A stretch of 64,000 bases of DNA from Acetoanaerobium noterae (GTDB lineage: Bacteria > Bacillota > Clostridia > Peptostreptococcales > Filifactoraceae). Positions 20,393-28,800 of the stretch are shown one piece after another (positions within the stretch are counted from its first letter, which is position 1; each line of letters opens with the position of its first letter). The notes under the pieces are model-generated. The model saw only the letters and a list, made by a program, of their open reading frames with translations, made no database searches and had not been told where the DNA came from. Both the position numbers and the translations under genes were made by a program. Where the stretch lies: assembly GCF_900168025.1 (NCBI RefSeq), contig NZ_FUYN01000002.1, forward strand, positions 336,343 through 400,342. Reading direction: 5' to 3'.

Positions 20393-21922
20393 ATGAAACA
20401 CGAAACAGTACTAATAATAGATTTTGGTGGACAGTACAACCAGCTTATAGCGAGAAGAGTTAGAGAAGCAAAAGTATACTGTGAAATCGTACCCTACAAA
20501 AAAGCAATGAATAAAATAAAGGAAGTTAAGCCTGAAGGAATCATCTTTACTGGAGGACCATCTAGTGTAAATGATCCTGGAGCTCCAGATATCGAAGCAG
20601 AAATATTTGACCTAGGCATTCCTATACTTGGAATCTGCTATGGAGCACAGCTTACAGCAAAAGTTCTAGGTGGAAGCGTAACAAAACCAGAAAAAAGAGA
20701 ATACGGAAAAACAGAGATAAACTATGCTGGTGGAAAATTATTTAAAGATGTTGATAAATCAAACATCTGCTGGATGAGTCACACAGACCAGATAGATAAG
20801 CTTCCAGAAGGCTTCACAATTACAGCGGCTACACATGACTGCCCAGTAGCAGCAATGGAAAATGTAGACAAAAAACTATATGCACTTCAGTTTCATCCAG
20901 AAGTAGAGCATACAGTACAGGGCTACAAAATAATTCGTAATTTCCTATTTGAAGTATGCGCTTTGTCTGGCGATTTTACTTCAGACTCCTTCATAGATGA
21001 TAAAGTAAGGCTCATAAGACAGCAGGTGGGAGATAAAAAAACCCTTTGCGCCCTTAGTGGAGGGGTTGATTCCTCTGTGGCAGCAGTTCTCGTACATAAA
21101 GCCATAGGGGATAACCTCACCTGTATATTCGTAGACCATGGTCTACTTAGAAAAAATGAAGGTGATGATGTAGAGAGAATATTTAGAGATGAATTCTCTA
21201 TGAATCTAATCAGAGTAAATGCTCAGGAAAGATTCCTTTCAAAGCTGGCTGGAGTAACTGACCCAGAAAGAAAAAGAAAAATTATTGGAGAAGAATTCAT
21301 AAGAGTATTTGAAGAGGAATCTAAAAAGCTAGGGGACGTAGAGTTTCTAGTACAAGGGACAATCTACCCAGACGTAATAGAAAGTGGAACAGATGAAGCA
21401 GCTGTAATCAAGAGCCACCACAATGTTGGAGGGCTTCCTGAAGACATGAAGCTGAGCCTAGTTGAGCCACTTAGAGAGCTTTTCAAAGACGAAGTTAGAA
21501 ATGTTGGACTAGAGCTAGGAATTCCTGAATACCTTATATTTAGACATCCATTCCCAGGACCAGGACTAGGAATCAGAGTACTTGGAGAAGTAACTGAGGA
21601 AAAATGCGACATACTAAGAGAAGCTGATGCTATATATAGAGAAGAACTAGAAAAAGCTGGTCTAGGAAGAAAAATTTGGCAAGCATTTGCAACACTTCCA
21701 GATGTAAAAACCGTAGGAGTAATGGGAGATGAGCGTACCTACTCATATATGGTAGGCCTAAGAGCAATCACCTCAACTGATGGAATGACAGGAGAATTTT
21801 ATCCTATCCCATATGAAGTGCTAGGAACCATATCAACTAGAATAGTAAACGAAGTAAAAGGCGTAAATAGAGTAGTCTATGACGTAACAGGAAAACCACC
21901 AGCGACAATTGAGTGGGAATAA
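20393..21922 (+). CDS. guaA: GMP synthase (glutamine-hydrolysing)
   Basis: This 509-residue enzyme aminates XMP to GMP with glutamine and ATP. The N-terminal class I amidotransferase has the nucleophile in GICYGAQ (near residue 82) and HPEVEHT. The ATP pyrophosphatase has the P-loop LSGGVDSS. The dimerisation domain ends in the conserved TIEWE. The last four codons and stop also form the first of three attachment-site-like repeats seen downstream (21911, 23925, 25685). The reading frame is complete and likely functional. Confidence 0.97.
   Translation: MKHETVLIIDFGGQYNQLIARRVREAKVYCEIVPYKKAMNKIKEVKPEGIIFTGGPSSVNDPGAPDIEAEIFDLGIPILGICYGAQLTAKVLGGSVTKPEKREYGKTEINYAGGKLFKDVDKSNICWMSHTDQIDKLPEGFTITAATHDCPVAAMENVDKKLYALQFHPEVEHTVQGYKIIRNFLFEVCALSGDFTSDSFIDDKVRLIRQQVGDKKTLCALSGGVDSSVAAVLVHKAIGDNLTCIFVDHGLLRKNEGDDVERIFRDEFSMNLIRVNAQERFLSKLAGVTDPERKRKIIGEEFIRVFEEESKKLGDVEFLVQGTIYPDVIESGTDEAAVIKSHHNVGGLPEDMKLSLVEPLRELFKDEVRNVGLELGIPEYLIFRHPFPGPGLGIRVLGEVTEEKCDILREADAIYREELEKAGLGRKIWQAFATLPDVKTVGVMGDERTYSYMVGLRAITSTDGMTGEFYPIPYEVLGTISTRIVNEVKGVNRVVYDVTGKPPATIEWE
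21911..21922 (+). repeat. guaA 3'-end attachment-like repeat, copy 1 (att1)
   Basis: GAGTGGGAATAA encodes EWE-stop, the end of GuaA. Near-identical copies at 23925 and 25685 are each followed by an intrinsic terminator. The 3' end of guaA is a known integration site for genomic islands of the tyrosine integrase type. Confidence 0.7.
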
Positions 21923-21928
21923 AGAATC

Positions 21929-21966
21929 AAAGCCCTAAATATTGAAATTACAATATTTAGGGCTTT
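21929..21966 (+). terminator. Terminator after guaA
   Basis: The arms 21929-21944 and 21951-21966 form a perfect 16-bp stem (core AGCCCTAAATATTG) with a 6-base loop and a T-containing tail. Confidence 0.9.
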
Positions 21967-21980
21967 ACTATTATAAGGAA

Positions 21981-22128
21981 ATGATATTACAATCAGTTAT
22001 AATATGCAAAGAAGTCCAAGAGCCATCAAATGGTAATCTTAACTTCATTAATGTAAGTAGTCAATTTTATAATAAAGAAATAGCAGAGTTTGACTTTGTT
22101 GTTTCTTGGATTCTTCAAGAGGGAGTAA
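21981..22128 (+). pseudogene. Possible truncated small gene (DUF6941-like start)
   Basis: From the ATG at 21981, a frame reads MILQSVIICKEVQ, then NLNFINVSSQFYN. The pattern resembles the start of small proteins of the DUF6941 type (two strands, then an LIN motif). The frame runs into a decayed palindromic repeat at 22129, which ends it. It may be the 5' remnant of a cargo gene. The likeness is from memory and weak. Confidence 0.25.
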
Positions 22129-22236
22129 ATCAAAAGGGACGCTTCTTTTTGATTCTAATTCTATCAATTATCAATCTAAGAATATAATAAAAGCAGATGA
22201 GAGTGGTCAATAATAACCCCATCCCAAATGATTTGT
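22129..22236. repeat. Dispersed palindromic (REP-like) repeat, decayed copy
   Basis: The left arm AATCAAAAGGGAC-GCTTCTTTTTGATTCT and the right-arm start GAGAGTGGTCAA followed by ATAACCCCATCCC are diverged forms of the element seen better at 27325, 29838, 60344, 61237 and 63040. Confidence 0.65.
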
Positions 22237-22364
22237 CATAGACATAAAATTGTATATTGTTGATGTTCTATGACATTTTTATTTCTATATAAAGAACAAT
22301 TTGTTTACTTCTGTACTTATATAATATAAAATATAAGCATAAAAGTAAAAAAAGGGTGAATTAG

Positions 22365-22958
22365 ATGGATTATCATAAACTTTTAGAAACTTTACTTCGT
22401 GAAAAAGAAGGAATGCTTTTAACTAAAGATATAATAGAAGCTGGAATTTCAAAACAGTTATTAAGCAAATATGTAAAAAAAGGATATATAGAAAGAGTTA
22501 CTCAAGGAGTGTATTTATCTAAAGATGCATTTGAAGATGCGATGTATGTTTTACAAGCGAGAAGTAAAAAGGCTATTTTTTCACACGAGACAGCACTTTA
22601 TTTACATGATTTAACCGATAGAGACCCTTTACAGTATACAGTTACTTTACCATCAGGATACAATGCCTCCAATTTTAAAAATGATGGTATTTATGTATAT
22701 TTTATAAAAAATGATCTATTGAATCTAGGTGTAGAATATGGGAAAACCCCATTTGGGAGAAATATTCGAGTCTATAATAAAGAACGTACTATTTGCGATA
22801 TCGTAAGGAACCGAAATGTTATTGATTCTGCGATTATCAATGAAGGAATTAGAAGATATTTATCGGAGAAAGAAAAAGATATCCCAAAACTATTACAATA
22901 TGCAGAAAAATTTAGAGTAGAGAAGATAATTAGGCAATATGTGGAGGTTTTGATATGA
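22365..22958 (+). CDS. abiEi: AbiEi-type antitoxin / transcriptional repressor, copy 1
   Basis: This 197-residue protein has an N-terminal winged helix (KDIIEAGISKQLLSKYVKKG, then IERVTQGVYLS) and the AbiEi C-terminal domain (SHETALYLHDLTDR, VYNKERTICDIVR). It is the antitoxin of a type IV toxin-antitoxin system and usually represses its own promoter. It overlaps the toxin gene by 4 bases (ATGA), so translation is coupled. It lies in the first interval between guaA-end repeats. It is clearly related to, but well diverged from, copy 2 at 24134. Confidence 0.9.
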   Translation: MDYHKLLETLLREKEGMLLTKDIIEAGISKQLLSKYVKKGYIERVTQGVYLSKDAFEDAMYVLQARSKKAIFSHETALYLHDLTDRDPLQYTVTLPSGYNASNFKNDGIYVYFIKNDLLNLGVEYGKTPFGRNIRVYNKERTICDIVRNRNVIDSAIINEGIRRYLSEKEKDIPKLLQYAEKFRVEKIIRQYVEVLI

Positions 22959-23791
22959 GGACATTAAGGCAAATTAAAGATTTGATTAATAATATAGCCA
23001 AGAAGAAAAGCATAAATCCTCAAATACTACTTAGAAATTATATGATGGAAAGACTTCTTGAAAGAATTGCTTTATCAAATTATAAAGAAAACTTTATTTT
23101 AAAAGGTGGCATGCTTATTAGCTCACTTATTGGTGTAGAAAGTCGTTCAACAGTAGATATGGATACTACAATGAAAAATAAAGCAGTAACTATTGATTCA
23201 ATTAAGTTAACGTTTGAGGATATTATTACTATTGATACTGGAGATGGAGTTAAATTTGAAATAAAGAAGGTTGAAGAAATAAGAGATGAAGCAGATTATC
23301 CAGGTTTTAGGGTATCAATTGATGCAATACTTGAAAATGCTAAAATTCCAATTAAAGTTGATATTACTACAGGTGATGAAATAACGCCGAAAGAGATTTT
23401 GCATATGTATCAACTGTTATTAGAAGATAGAGAAATTGAGATTCTAAGCTATAATATAGAAACAATTCTTGCTGAGAAATTAGAAACAATTATTACACGA
23501 TCTACAGCTAATACAAGAATGAGAGATTTCTATGATGTTCATATATTGTACCAGCTTCAAAGGGATTCAATTGATTTAATTGTTTTAAAAGAAGCTCTTA
23601 TAGGAACAGGGAAAAAGCGTGGAACATTTCATGTTATTAAAAAAGGTTATGATATTATTGAAGGTGTGTTTTCCAATGAAAATATGGCTTTGAGTTGGAA
23701 AAAGTATCAAAAGAAGTATTCTTATGCATCTGATATTAGTTGGGAACAAATTGGTATTTCAATTAGGAAGCTTTGGAAATCGATTGATTAA
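22955..23791 (+). CDS. abiEii: AbiEii-type nucleotidyltransferase toxin, copy 1
   Basis: This 278-residue protein is a nucleotidyltransferase of the AbiEii/AbiGii family, the toxin of the AbiE phage-exclusion system. The motif KGG at residues 50-52 and SRSTVDMD with Asp68 and Asp70 are the nucleotide and metal-binding residues. AEKLETI and MRDFYDVHIL are later family motifs. All key residues are present, so it may be active. It lies directly behind its antitoxin. Homologues abort phage growth by modifying tRNA or related targets (family knowledge). Confidence 0.9.
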   Translation: MRTLRQIKDLINNIAKKKSINPQILLRNYMMERLLERIALSNYKENFILKGGMLISSLIGVESRSTVDMDTTMKNKAVTIDSIKLTFEDIITIDTGDGVKFEIKKVEEIRDEADYPGFRVSIDAILENAKIPIKVDITTGDEITPKEILHMYQLLLEDREIEILSYNIETILAEKLETIITRSTANTRMRDFYDVHILYQLQRDSIDLIVLKEALIGTGKKRGTFHVIKKGYDIIEGVFSNENMALSWKKYQKKYSYASDISWEQIGISIRKLWKSID

Positions 23792-23924
23792 TATTTATAA
23801 TATTGACCCCATTTTGACTCCTAAAAGGTTAACAGACAACTTTTTTACTAACAATAGTGATAGTATGAACACTAAAAATCACTATTTATCAAAGAAAATC
23901 AAAAGGCATAAACTAATCTGTATC

Positions 23925-23936
23925 GAGTGGGAGTAG
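23925..23936 (+). repeat. guaA 3'-end attachment-like repeat, copy 2 (att2)
   Basis: GAGTGGGAGTAG, preceded by ATC, encodes IEWE-stop, the same end as GuaA, and lies 2,014 bases after copy 1. It sits at the end of a short frame with no other protein-like features. A terminator starts 8 bases later. Confidence 0.65.
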
Positions 23937-23943
23937 TAAATCA

Positions 23944-23985
23944 AATCCGTGTATCCTTTTTAATAAAGGAATACACGGGTTTTTA
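23944..23985 (+). terminator. Terminator after att2
   Basis: ATCCGTGTAT (23945-23954) pairs with ATACACGGGT (23971-23980), with an inner CCTTT/AAAGG extension and a T-run. It is placed relative to att2 as the guaA terminator is to att1. Confidence 0.88.
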
Positions 23986-24074
23986 ATTTTCGTATTGCAC
24001 TAATAAGGTAAACTAGTTTGAAATGTGCGTATTAATTATATAATTTAAGAACCGATACAACAAAATTTATATTG

Positions 24075-24112
24075 TTGCATATGCACTGAGAAAACAGTAT
24101 ACTATCAGTATA
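24075..24112 (+). promoter_or_regulatory. Promoter and operator-like repeat of abiE copy 2
   Basis: TTGCAT (24075-24080), 17 bases, then TATACT (24098-24103). Overlapping the -10 is TATAC-N5-GTATA, an inverted repeat at 24098-24112, a plausible site for AbiEi autorepression. The 12-mer ACTATCAGTATA (24101-24112) recurs inverted at 25636-25647. Confidence 0.65.
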
Positions 24113-24133
24113 GATGGAACAGTGGAGGATAAT

Positions 24134-24727
24134 ATGAATCACAAAGAAAAGATACTTAACTATCTAAAAGAAAACAACGGAGTCATCACAACACAATATT
24201 GTAAAGAAGAAGGAATTCCTAGAGTATATCTTACAAGGCTTGTAGAAGAAAATATACTTTCTAGAGTGGATAGAGGTATTTATATTTCAAAACAGGGAGA
24301 TTATGACGAATATTATTTTTTTCAGCATAAATTTAAAAAAACGGTATTTTCTTATGAGACAGCTCTATATTTACAAGGATTAACTGATAAAATACCACAA
24401 TTGATTGAGGCGAGTGTCCCTTACAGCTATAAAATTAATAATCTTCCCAATAATGTAAAACTATATTATGTGAAAAGCGATATATCAGATATGGGAGCGA
24501 TAGAAGTAAAAACTATATATCAAAATAAGGTCAGAGCATATAACATTGAAAGAATAATATGTGATTTTGTTCAAAACAAGAATAACATAGATCCAGAAGT
24601 TTATGTTAAGACAATACGAGGATATGCATCATCTAAAAACTCTGATATAAATAAACTCTTTATATATGCTAAAAAAATGGGGATTATTGAAAAGGTAAGA
24701 AGTACAATGGAGGTTATTTATGAATAA
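24134..24727 (+). CDS. abiEi: AbiEi-type antitoxin / transcriptional repressor, copy 2
   Basis: This 197-residue protein has the same length and plan as copy 1. An N-terminal winged helix (CKEEGIPRVYLTRLVEE, then LSRVDRGIYIS) is followed by the AbiEi domain (SYETALYLQGLTDK, YNIERIICDFVQ). I use the ATG at 24134 with GGAGG at 24124-24128 rather than the GTG at 24122, which overlaps that site. It overlaps the toxin start by 8 bases. It lies in the second guaA-repeat interval. Confidence 0.9.
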   Translation: MNHKEKILNYLKENNGVITTQYCKEEGIPRVYLTRLVEENILSRVDRGIYISKQGDYDEYYFFQHKFKKTVFSYETALYLQGLTDKIPQLIEASVPYSYKINNLPNNVKLYYVKSDISDMGAIEVKTIYQNKVRAYNIERIICDFVQNKNNIDPEVYVKTIRGYASSKNSDINKLFIYAKKMGIIEKVRSTMEVIYE

Positions 24728-25589
24728 AGATAAAATAACAGCTATGTGCCGTAAAGTATCCAATGAAACAGGATTAACTTTTAATTCTGTTATGACATAT
24801 TATTTTTTAGAAAGTGTTTTAAGAAAATTATCAATTAGCAAATATAATGATAAATTTATTTTTAAAGGTGGATATATACTTTCAAATATAGTGGGATTGG
24901 ATTCAAGAAGCACCGTAGATATTGATTTTCTTTTTAAGAATATGCCTTTAACTGAAGAACTTCTAGTTGAAATTTTTGATGATATTTTAGAATATAATGA
25001 AAAAGATTCCATTCAATATGAGCTAAAGGGTATACAAGAAATTAAAAAACAAGATGAATATGGGGGATATAGAATCCAGATTCTATGTAAATTAGACAAT
25101 ATAAGACAAATTGTTCCTTTAGATATAGCAACAGGAGATATATTGACATATAAACCAGTAGATTATGAATACAAAACAATATTTTCTGAAGATAACTTAA
25201 AAATCAAAGCATACAATTTAGAAACAATGTTAGCAGAGAAATTAGAAACCATTTATTCCAAAGGATTTTTAAATAGCAGAAGTAAAGATTTTTATGATAT
25301 CCATCTAATATATAGATTCAAAAGCAATGATGTTGATTTTGAAAAGCTGTCTAAAGCTTGTGAAAGAACTTTTGATTATAGGGGTACCATACTTGACTTT
25401 GCAAGTTTTAAAGAAATGATAGACATAATCTTAGCAGATAAGGGATTTAATGATAGGTGGAAAGCATATGCAAATAAAAATAATTATGTTAAAGAAATCT
25501 CTTTTGAAAATGTTATTGAAAGTTTGATATTAATAATTGAGCAAATTATTTTAATTGGAACTGGTACTGGAACGGGTAAAAAAATTTAA
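24720..25589 (+). CDS. abiEii: AbiEii-type nucleotidyltransferase toxin, copy 2
   Basis: This 289-residue AbiEii-family nucleotidyltransferase has KGG near residue 50, SRSTVDID with Asp67 and Asp69, AEKLETI and SRSKDFYDIHLIY, all conserved. The C-terminal tail reads IGTGTGTGKKI, which is low-complexity and unlike copy 1. It may come from a small frameshift or repeat expansion at the very end. The start codon lies inside the last codons of the antitoxin. It would act with the antitoxin upstream as a type IV toxin-antitoxin or abortive infection pair. Confidence 0.88.
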   Translation: MNKDKITAMCRKVSNETGLTFNSVMTYYFLESVLRKLSISKYNDKFIFKGGYILSNIVGLDSRSTVDIDFLFKNMPLTEELLVEIFDDILEYNEKDSIQYELKGIQEIKKQDEYGGYRIQILCKLDNIRQIVPLDIATGDILTYKPVDYEYKTIFSEDNLKIKAYNLETMLAEKLETIYSKGFLNSRSKDFYDIHLIYRFKSNDVDFEKLSKACERTFDYRGTILDFASFKEMIDIILADKGFNDRWKAYANKNNYVKEISFENVIESLILIIEQIILIGTGTGTGKKI

Positions 25590-25684
25590 AAATCATACGA
25601 AATTAATGATATACACTAGAACTATTTGCAAAAAATATACTGATAGTGCAGGGTTTTATAAAGAAAAGACATAAAGGGAGTGAA

Positions 25685-25696
25685 GAGTGGGAGTAA
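25685..25696 (+). repeat. guaA 3'-end attachment-like repeat, copy 3 (att3)
   Basis: GAGTGGGAGTAA (EWE-stop) lies 1,760 bases after copy 2. It is followed by a terminator from 25704. It marks the right end of the second abiE interval. Confidence 0.65.
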
Positions 25697-25703
25697 TTAA
25701 AGA

Positions 25704-25750
25704 AAACCCTAGAGCTTTTGAAATACAAAGGTTTCTAGGGTTTGTTTTTT
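25704..25750 (+). terminator. Terminator after att3
   Basis: AAACCCTAGA (25704-25713) pairs perfectly with TCTAGGGTTT (25734-25743), followed by a T-run. Confidence 0.9.
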
Positions 25751-25871
25751 TGCCGTGATACATTTTTTAATTTTCATGCACTTCTTTATTGCCAGATGAA
25801 TAAAATTATTCCATAGATAGAGGAAGTGGAGGACTCCTAAGCCATGATTACACCATGTATATTAGATTTAA

Positions 25872-27170
25872 CTACTTTAATCTATATATGACATTTTTAC
25901 CTTTTCCAAGTTTCTCTATAATAGAGTTATCTACCATATTTCTTAACAACTTGATAGCCATAGAACTTGAAATTGAAAGATTTTTTTCTATATCTGTTCT
26001 TTTGATATATTCATTTTCCTTTAACATATTAACTATTAAATACTCCTTATCGCTCAAATTCTTTTCCAATTTAGAGATTGATTTTTCTTTGAGGGTATTT
26101 GGAAGTGTTATTTTAAAAGCATTGCTAGATATTTCTATTTTAGGTTTTACATTATATTCATTATAGCTTTCTATTATCTTAGGGATGCCAGTTCCATATG
26201 CTTCAATTAATTTTAGGCGATAAAAAATATTTGCAAGATTTCTATTTCTCAAAATAGATACCCCTAGCATGATATCATCTTCACTGAGGCCTTTAGTAAG
26301 GCCGCCTATAGTAACTATCTCTATTTTGTCATCAAATACACTTATTAGTGTACTGCTGCTATAGGAGTATTCTTTGTGAACAATAGAATTTAAAAGAGCT
26401 TCCCTGATGGCAATTTCAGGATACTCTCTGGTATCAGTTCTTTTAAGACCAGTTATTTCAGAATTAGTCCTATTATATCTATTTAAAAAAGAATATACGT
26501 CCTTCATCTGTTTTAACAAAGACCCTGAAAATTCAAATCTGTCCTTAAAAATTTCCTTAGTGCTACCTTCAAATACGGCGGTTTTTATAGTGTGTGGACA
26601 TTGCTCAGACAATAAAAGGCCTAGATTAGTATATAATCCATCCTCATCAATGATATTAAAAGTTCTCATTTGAGAGTGTTCTAGCTTTATATTTGCATCT
26701 TCAAATTCTTTTTTTAAAAAATCAAAATCTAGATTTTGATTCAAAGATCTAAGCTCTTCAAAGTTATCTCCATCAGTATCTCTAATCATTTTTAAAATGG
26801 CAGCATCAGTGGCAGGAACGGAAGAAGCCCCTTGTCTTACATAAACGCCTGAAGGCCGTATACCTTTGTCGATCAAATAATAAGGAGAAGAAGCTCCTTT
26901 TTGCACATCAACAACAATTACATCATTACTATCTATTTTTTCTACTAAGATAGATGTAAATAGAGTTATATCTGGCTTTATAGAATCCCTTATAGAATTA
27001 GATAACTTTAAAATATCAGTGTCTAATTTTTGTACTCCTAAAACCTTACCGTCATCATCTATTCCAATATAAATCTTACCACCAGAAGTATTAGCAAAGG
27101 CAATCACTGTCTTTAATATATCTTTAACATATTCTTTTTTTAGTTCCAAGTGAATGCTTTCCTTAAACAT
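25872..27170 (-). CDS. AlbA_2 (Schlafen-type) domain ATPase, putative transcriptional regulator
   Basis: This 432-residue protein is of the COG2865 type. An N-terminal AlbA_2 domain (FANTSGGKIYIGIDDDGKV, to about residue 120) comes first. A GHKL ATPase-like domain follows (IREALLNSIVHKEYS, then IEIVTIGG and GTGIPKIIESY). The C-terminus is a winged helix (ERTDIEKNLSISSSMAIKLLRN-like). Members are poorly understood; several are linked to defence islands or local regulation. It faces the abiE islands, and phased repeats precede its start (27220-27261). Domain calls are firm; the role is unknown. Confidence 0.85.
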   Translation of the reverse strand: MFKESIHLELKKEYVKDILKTVIAFANTSGGKIYIGIDDDGKVLGVQKLDTDILKLSNSIRDSIKPDITLFTSILVEKIDSNDVIVVDVQKGASSPYYLIDKGIRPSGVYVRQGASSVPATDAAILKMIRDTDGDNFEELRSLNQNLDFDFLKKEFEDANIKLEHSQMRTFNIIDEDGLYTNLGLLLSEQCPHTIKTAVFEGSTKEIFKDRFEFSGSLLKQMKDVYSFLNRYNRTNSEITGLKRTDTREYPEIAIREALLNSIVHKEYSYSSSTLISVFDDKIEIVTIGGLTKGLSEDDIMLGVSILRNRNLANIFYRLKLIEAYGTGIPKIIESYNEYNVKPKIEISSNAFKITLPNTLKEKSISKLEKNLSDKEYLIVNMLKENEYIKRTDIEKNLSISSSMAIKLLRNMVDNSIIEKLGKGKNVIYRLK

Positions 27171-27219
27171 ATATTCTATACCTCGTTTTCATATTAATTT
27201 AAATATTCAAGTACATTCA

Positions 27220-27261
27220 AACACTATTCGAACACCTTCTAACACTATTCTAATACTATAT
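27220..27261. repeat. Four helically phased repeats upstream of the AlbA_2 gene
   Basis: AACACTATTC (27220), AACACCTTCT (27231), AACACTATTC (27241) and AATACTATAT (27252) follow each other with an 11, 10 and 11 base period, one DNA turn. They begin 50 bases upstream of the start codon, as expected of a cooperative operator or iteron array. Confidence 0.6.
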
Positions 27262-27324
27262 ATTAGTTTTAGCAAGATAGTTTAGTTTGAAAGAGTAACT
27301 AAATATATTAAAGAATCAACGGCT

Positions 27325-27497
27325 AGAATCAACAGGGACGGTTCTTTTTGATTCTAATTCTATCAATTATCAATCTAAGAACCTAATAAAATCAAATACG
27401 GTTGTTTTATAAAATGACAGCATTTGTTAAAAAAATGTTAATTATCATCAAAATAAATAACCAAGAGGGAAAAGTGACGAGAGTGGTCAAAAAGAAC
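27325..27497. repeat. Dispersed palindromic repeat, split by the IS110 element
   Basis: The left arm 27325-27354 has its own AGAATCAA/TTGATTCT ends. The right arm starts GAGTGGTCAAAAAGAAC at 27481-27497. The rest of the arm, CGTCCCCAATGATTT, is found at 28801-28815 on the other side of the inserted element. Confidence 0.85.
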
Positions 27498-27564
27498 AAC
27501 CATGACAAGCTTTGCCACACAGAATACATGTAACTGTCCTAGCGTTTTCATATATAATTTAAGT

Positions 27565-27702
27565 AGCAGGAGTTAAAGTCGAGGGACGGTTTGGCGGTAA
27601 AACCCCGTTTTTTGAACATGACTTTGTTGTCTTTGAGCACACAGAATTGCTTCTTTGAAAGCGTACACTAATCTTTCTTTTTTTCAGACAACTTCTCCTG
27701 CT
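27565..27702 (+). ncRNA. Candidate IS110 bridge RNA
   Basis: AGCAGGAG (27565-27572) pairs with CTCCTGCT (27695-27702) and closes a 138-base domain in the left end. Inside it, AAAGTC (27575-27580) pairs with GACTTT (27620-27625) around a loop containing AGGGACGGTT (27582-27591). That 10-mer is the exact reverse complement of AACCGTCCCT, the sequence into which this IS has inserted. A second part holds ACACTAA (27665-27671), which occurs at the IS right end. This fits the target and donor loops of a bridge RNA, but the strand logic is not verified. Confidence 0.4.
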
Positions 27703-27731
27703 AATCATATTATACAGGAGCTTAAATTGCT

Positions 27732-28565
27732 ATGAAAGCTCTACTTAATATTTGCTCTGGTTTGGATGTTCATAAGGAGATTATTGAAGTTTGCATTTTA
27801 AAGGGAGACTCTTCTGATGATGTTAATGTTGTTAGAGCTAGCTTTTCAACTTTGCGTGGGGATTTGTTTAAGTTAAGAGATTTTTTAGTTATGAATGATT
27901 GTTTTCATGTTGCTATGGAAAGTACTGGTATTTACTGGATGGCTCTTTATGATATTTTACAAGAGCATTCAGGTTTTACTGTATACGTTGTTAATGCTCA
28001 TCATATGCGTAATATCCCTGGCAGAAAGACTGATGTAAAGGATGCTCAGTGGATTGCTGAACTATTTCGTTTTGGGCTTTTAAATTCTAGTTTTATTCCT
28101 TGTAAAGCTGTTCGTGAACTTAGAGAATATACTAGGTTTTACAAGAAAGTAAATGAAAATAGAGCCCAGTTAGTTACTAGAATTGAAAAGTTTTTGCAAA
28201 TCCATGGTTTTAAGCTTTCTTCTTTGTATATTTTAGGTGAAATTGGCGATGATATGAGTTCTTTTGCTACTTCTTCTAATATTACATCTTGGGCAGGGCT
28301 TTGCCCTAGAAATAATGAAAGTGCTGGCAAGAAAAAATCTCAAAAGATTTTGCATGGCAATACTTATGTAAAATCTATTCTTTGTCAGTGTGCATGGGCT
28401 GCTGTAAGGACTCGTAATACTCGTATTGCTAAGTGGTTTTGGTCTCATCAAGGTAAAATTGGGCAAAAGAAATCAATCATTGCTGTAGCTAGAAAATTAC
28501 TTGTGTATATTTACATGATTCTTAGTTCTAGATCGCCTTACAATGCTAAGTTAGATATGACGTAA
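27732..28565 (+). CDS. IS110-family transposase, in-frame internal deletion
   Basis: This 277-residue transposase belongs to a family that is usually near 400 residues. The N-terminal DEDD domain is present (GLDVHKE near residue 10, AMESTGIYW, NAHHMRNIPGRKTDVKDAQW). The C-terminal domain keeps SWAGLCPRNNESAGKKKS, holding the serine nucleophile region. Between them, after HGFKLSS near residue 178, the sequence jumps straight to LGEIGDDMSSF. About 120 residues, including the usual IPGV motif, are missing without a frameshift. The C-terminus is also short. AGGAG at 27716-27720 serves as binding site. It is probably inactive. Confidence 0.85.
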   Translation: MKALLNICSGLDVHKEIIEVCILKGDSSDDVNVVRASFSTLRGDLFKLRDFLVMNDCFHVAMESTGIYWMALYDILQEHSGFTVYVVNAHHMRNIPGRKTDVKDAQWIAELFRFGLLNSSFIPCKAVRELREYTRFYKKVNENRAQLVTRIEKFLQIHGFKLSSLYILGEIGDDMSSFATSSNITSWAGLCPRNNESAGKKKSQKILHGNTYVKSILCQCAWAAVRTRNTRIAKWFWSHQGKIGQKKSIIAVARKLLVYIYMILSSRSPYNAKLDMT

Positions 28566-28714
28566 AAAAAGCCTTAATTTCAAAACAATTTTGTTTTAAA
28601 AAAAGGCTAGTTTAATCTATTTGGCATGGAGATTTATATTTTGGCTCGATGCCTTTTTGTAGTTGCTTAATTTATGTTTGTTTTATCATTCGTGTATTTT
28701 TGTTACACACTAAC

Positions 28715-28800
28715 AACCATGACAAGCTTTGCCACACCGAATACATGTAACTGTCCTAGGGTTTTCATATATAATTTTAAGTAGTTTGTTACACACTAAC
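28715..28800 (+). mobile_element. 86-bp IS110 end-to-end derivative in tandem with the full copy
   Basis: Bases 28715-28784 repeat the first 69-70 bases of the IS left end with three differences. They join directly to TTTGTTACACACTAAC (28785-28800), the IS right end. The block is thus the IS with nearly all of its interior removed, abutting the full copy, each unit ending in AAC. It creates a right-end/left-end junction at 28714/28715. Confidence 0.75.

Larger units (their letters stand above)
27498..28714 (+). mobile_element. IS110-family insertion sequence with internally deleted transposase
   Basis: The 1,217-bp element is defined by where the palindromic repeat is interrupted and by end repeats. 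The left end starts AACCATGACAAGC and the right end finishes GTTACACACTAAC. There is no terminal inverted repeat, as is typical of IS110. The trinucleotide AAC stands at each junction (27495, 28712, 28798). The 234-base left non-coding end is long, as in the IS110 subgroup, where it encodes the bridge RNA. The transposase lacks its centre, so the copy is probably not autonomous. A derivative made of both ends follows. Confidence 0.8.

Noticed and set aside
21942-22187. 81-codon frame beginning inside the guaA terminator
   Set aside because: Its first codons are the terminator stem and its end is a repeat. Only the part from 21981 could be a gene remnant, and that is listed as such.
23724-23936. 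70-codon frame overlapping the end of abiEii copy 1
   Set aside because: Its only meaningful part is the final IEWE-stop, which is better explained as an attachment-site copy of the guaA end.
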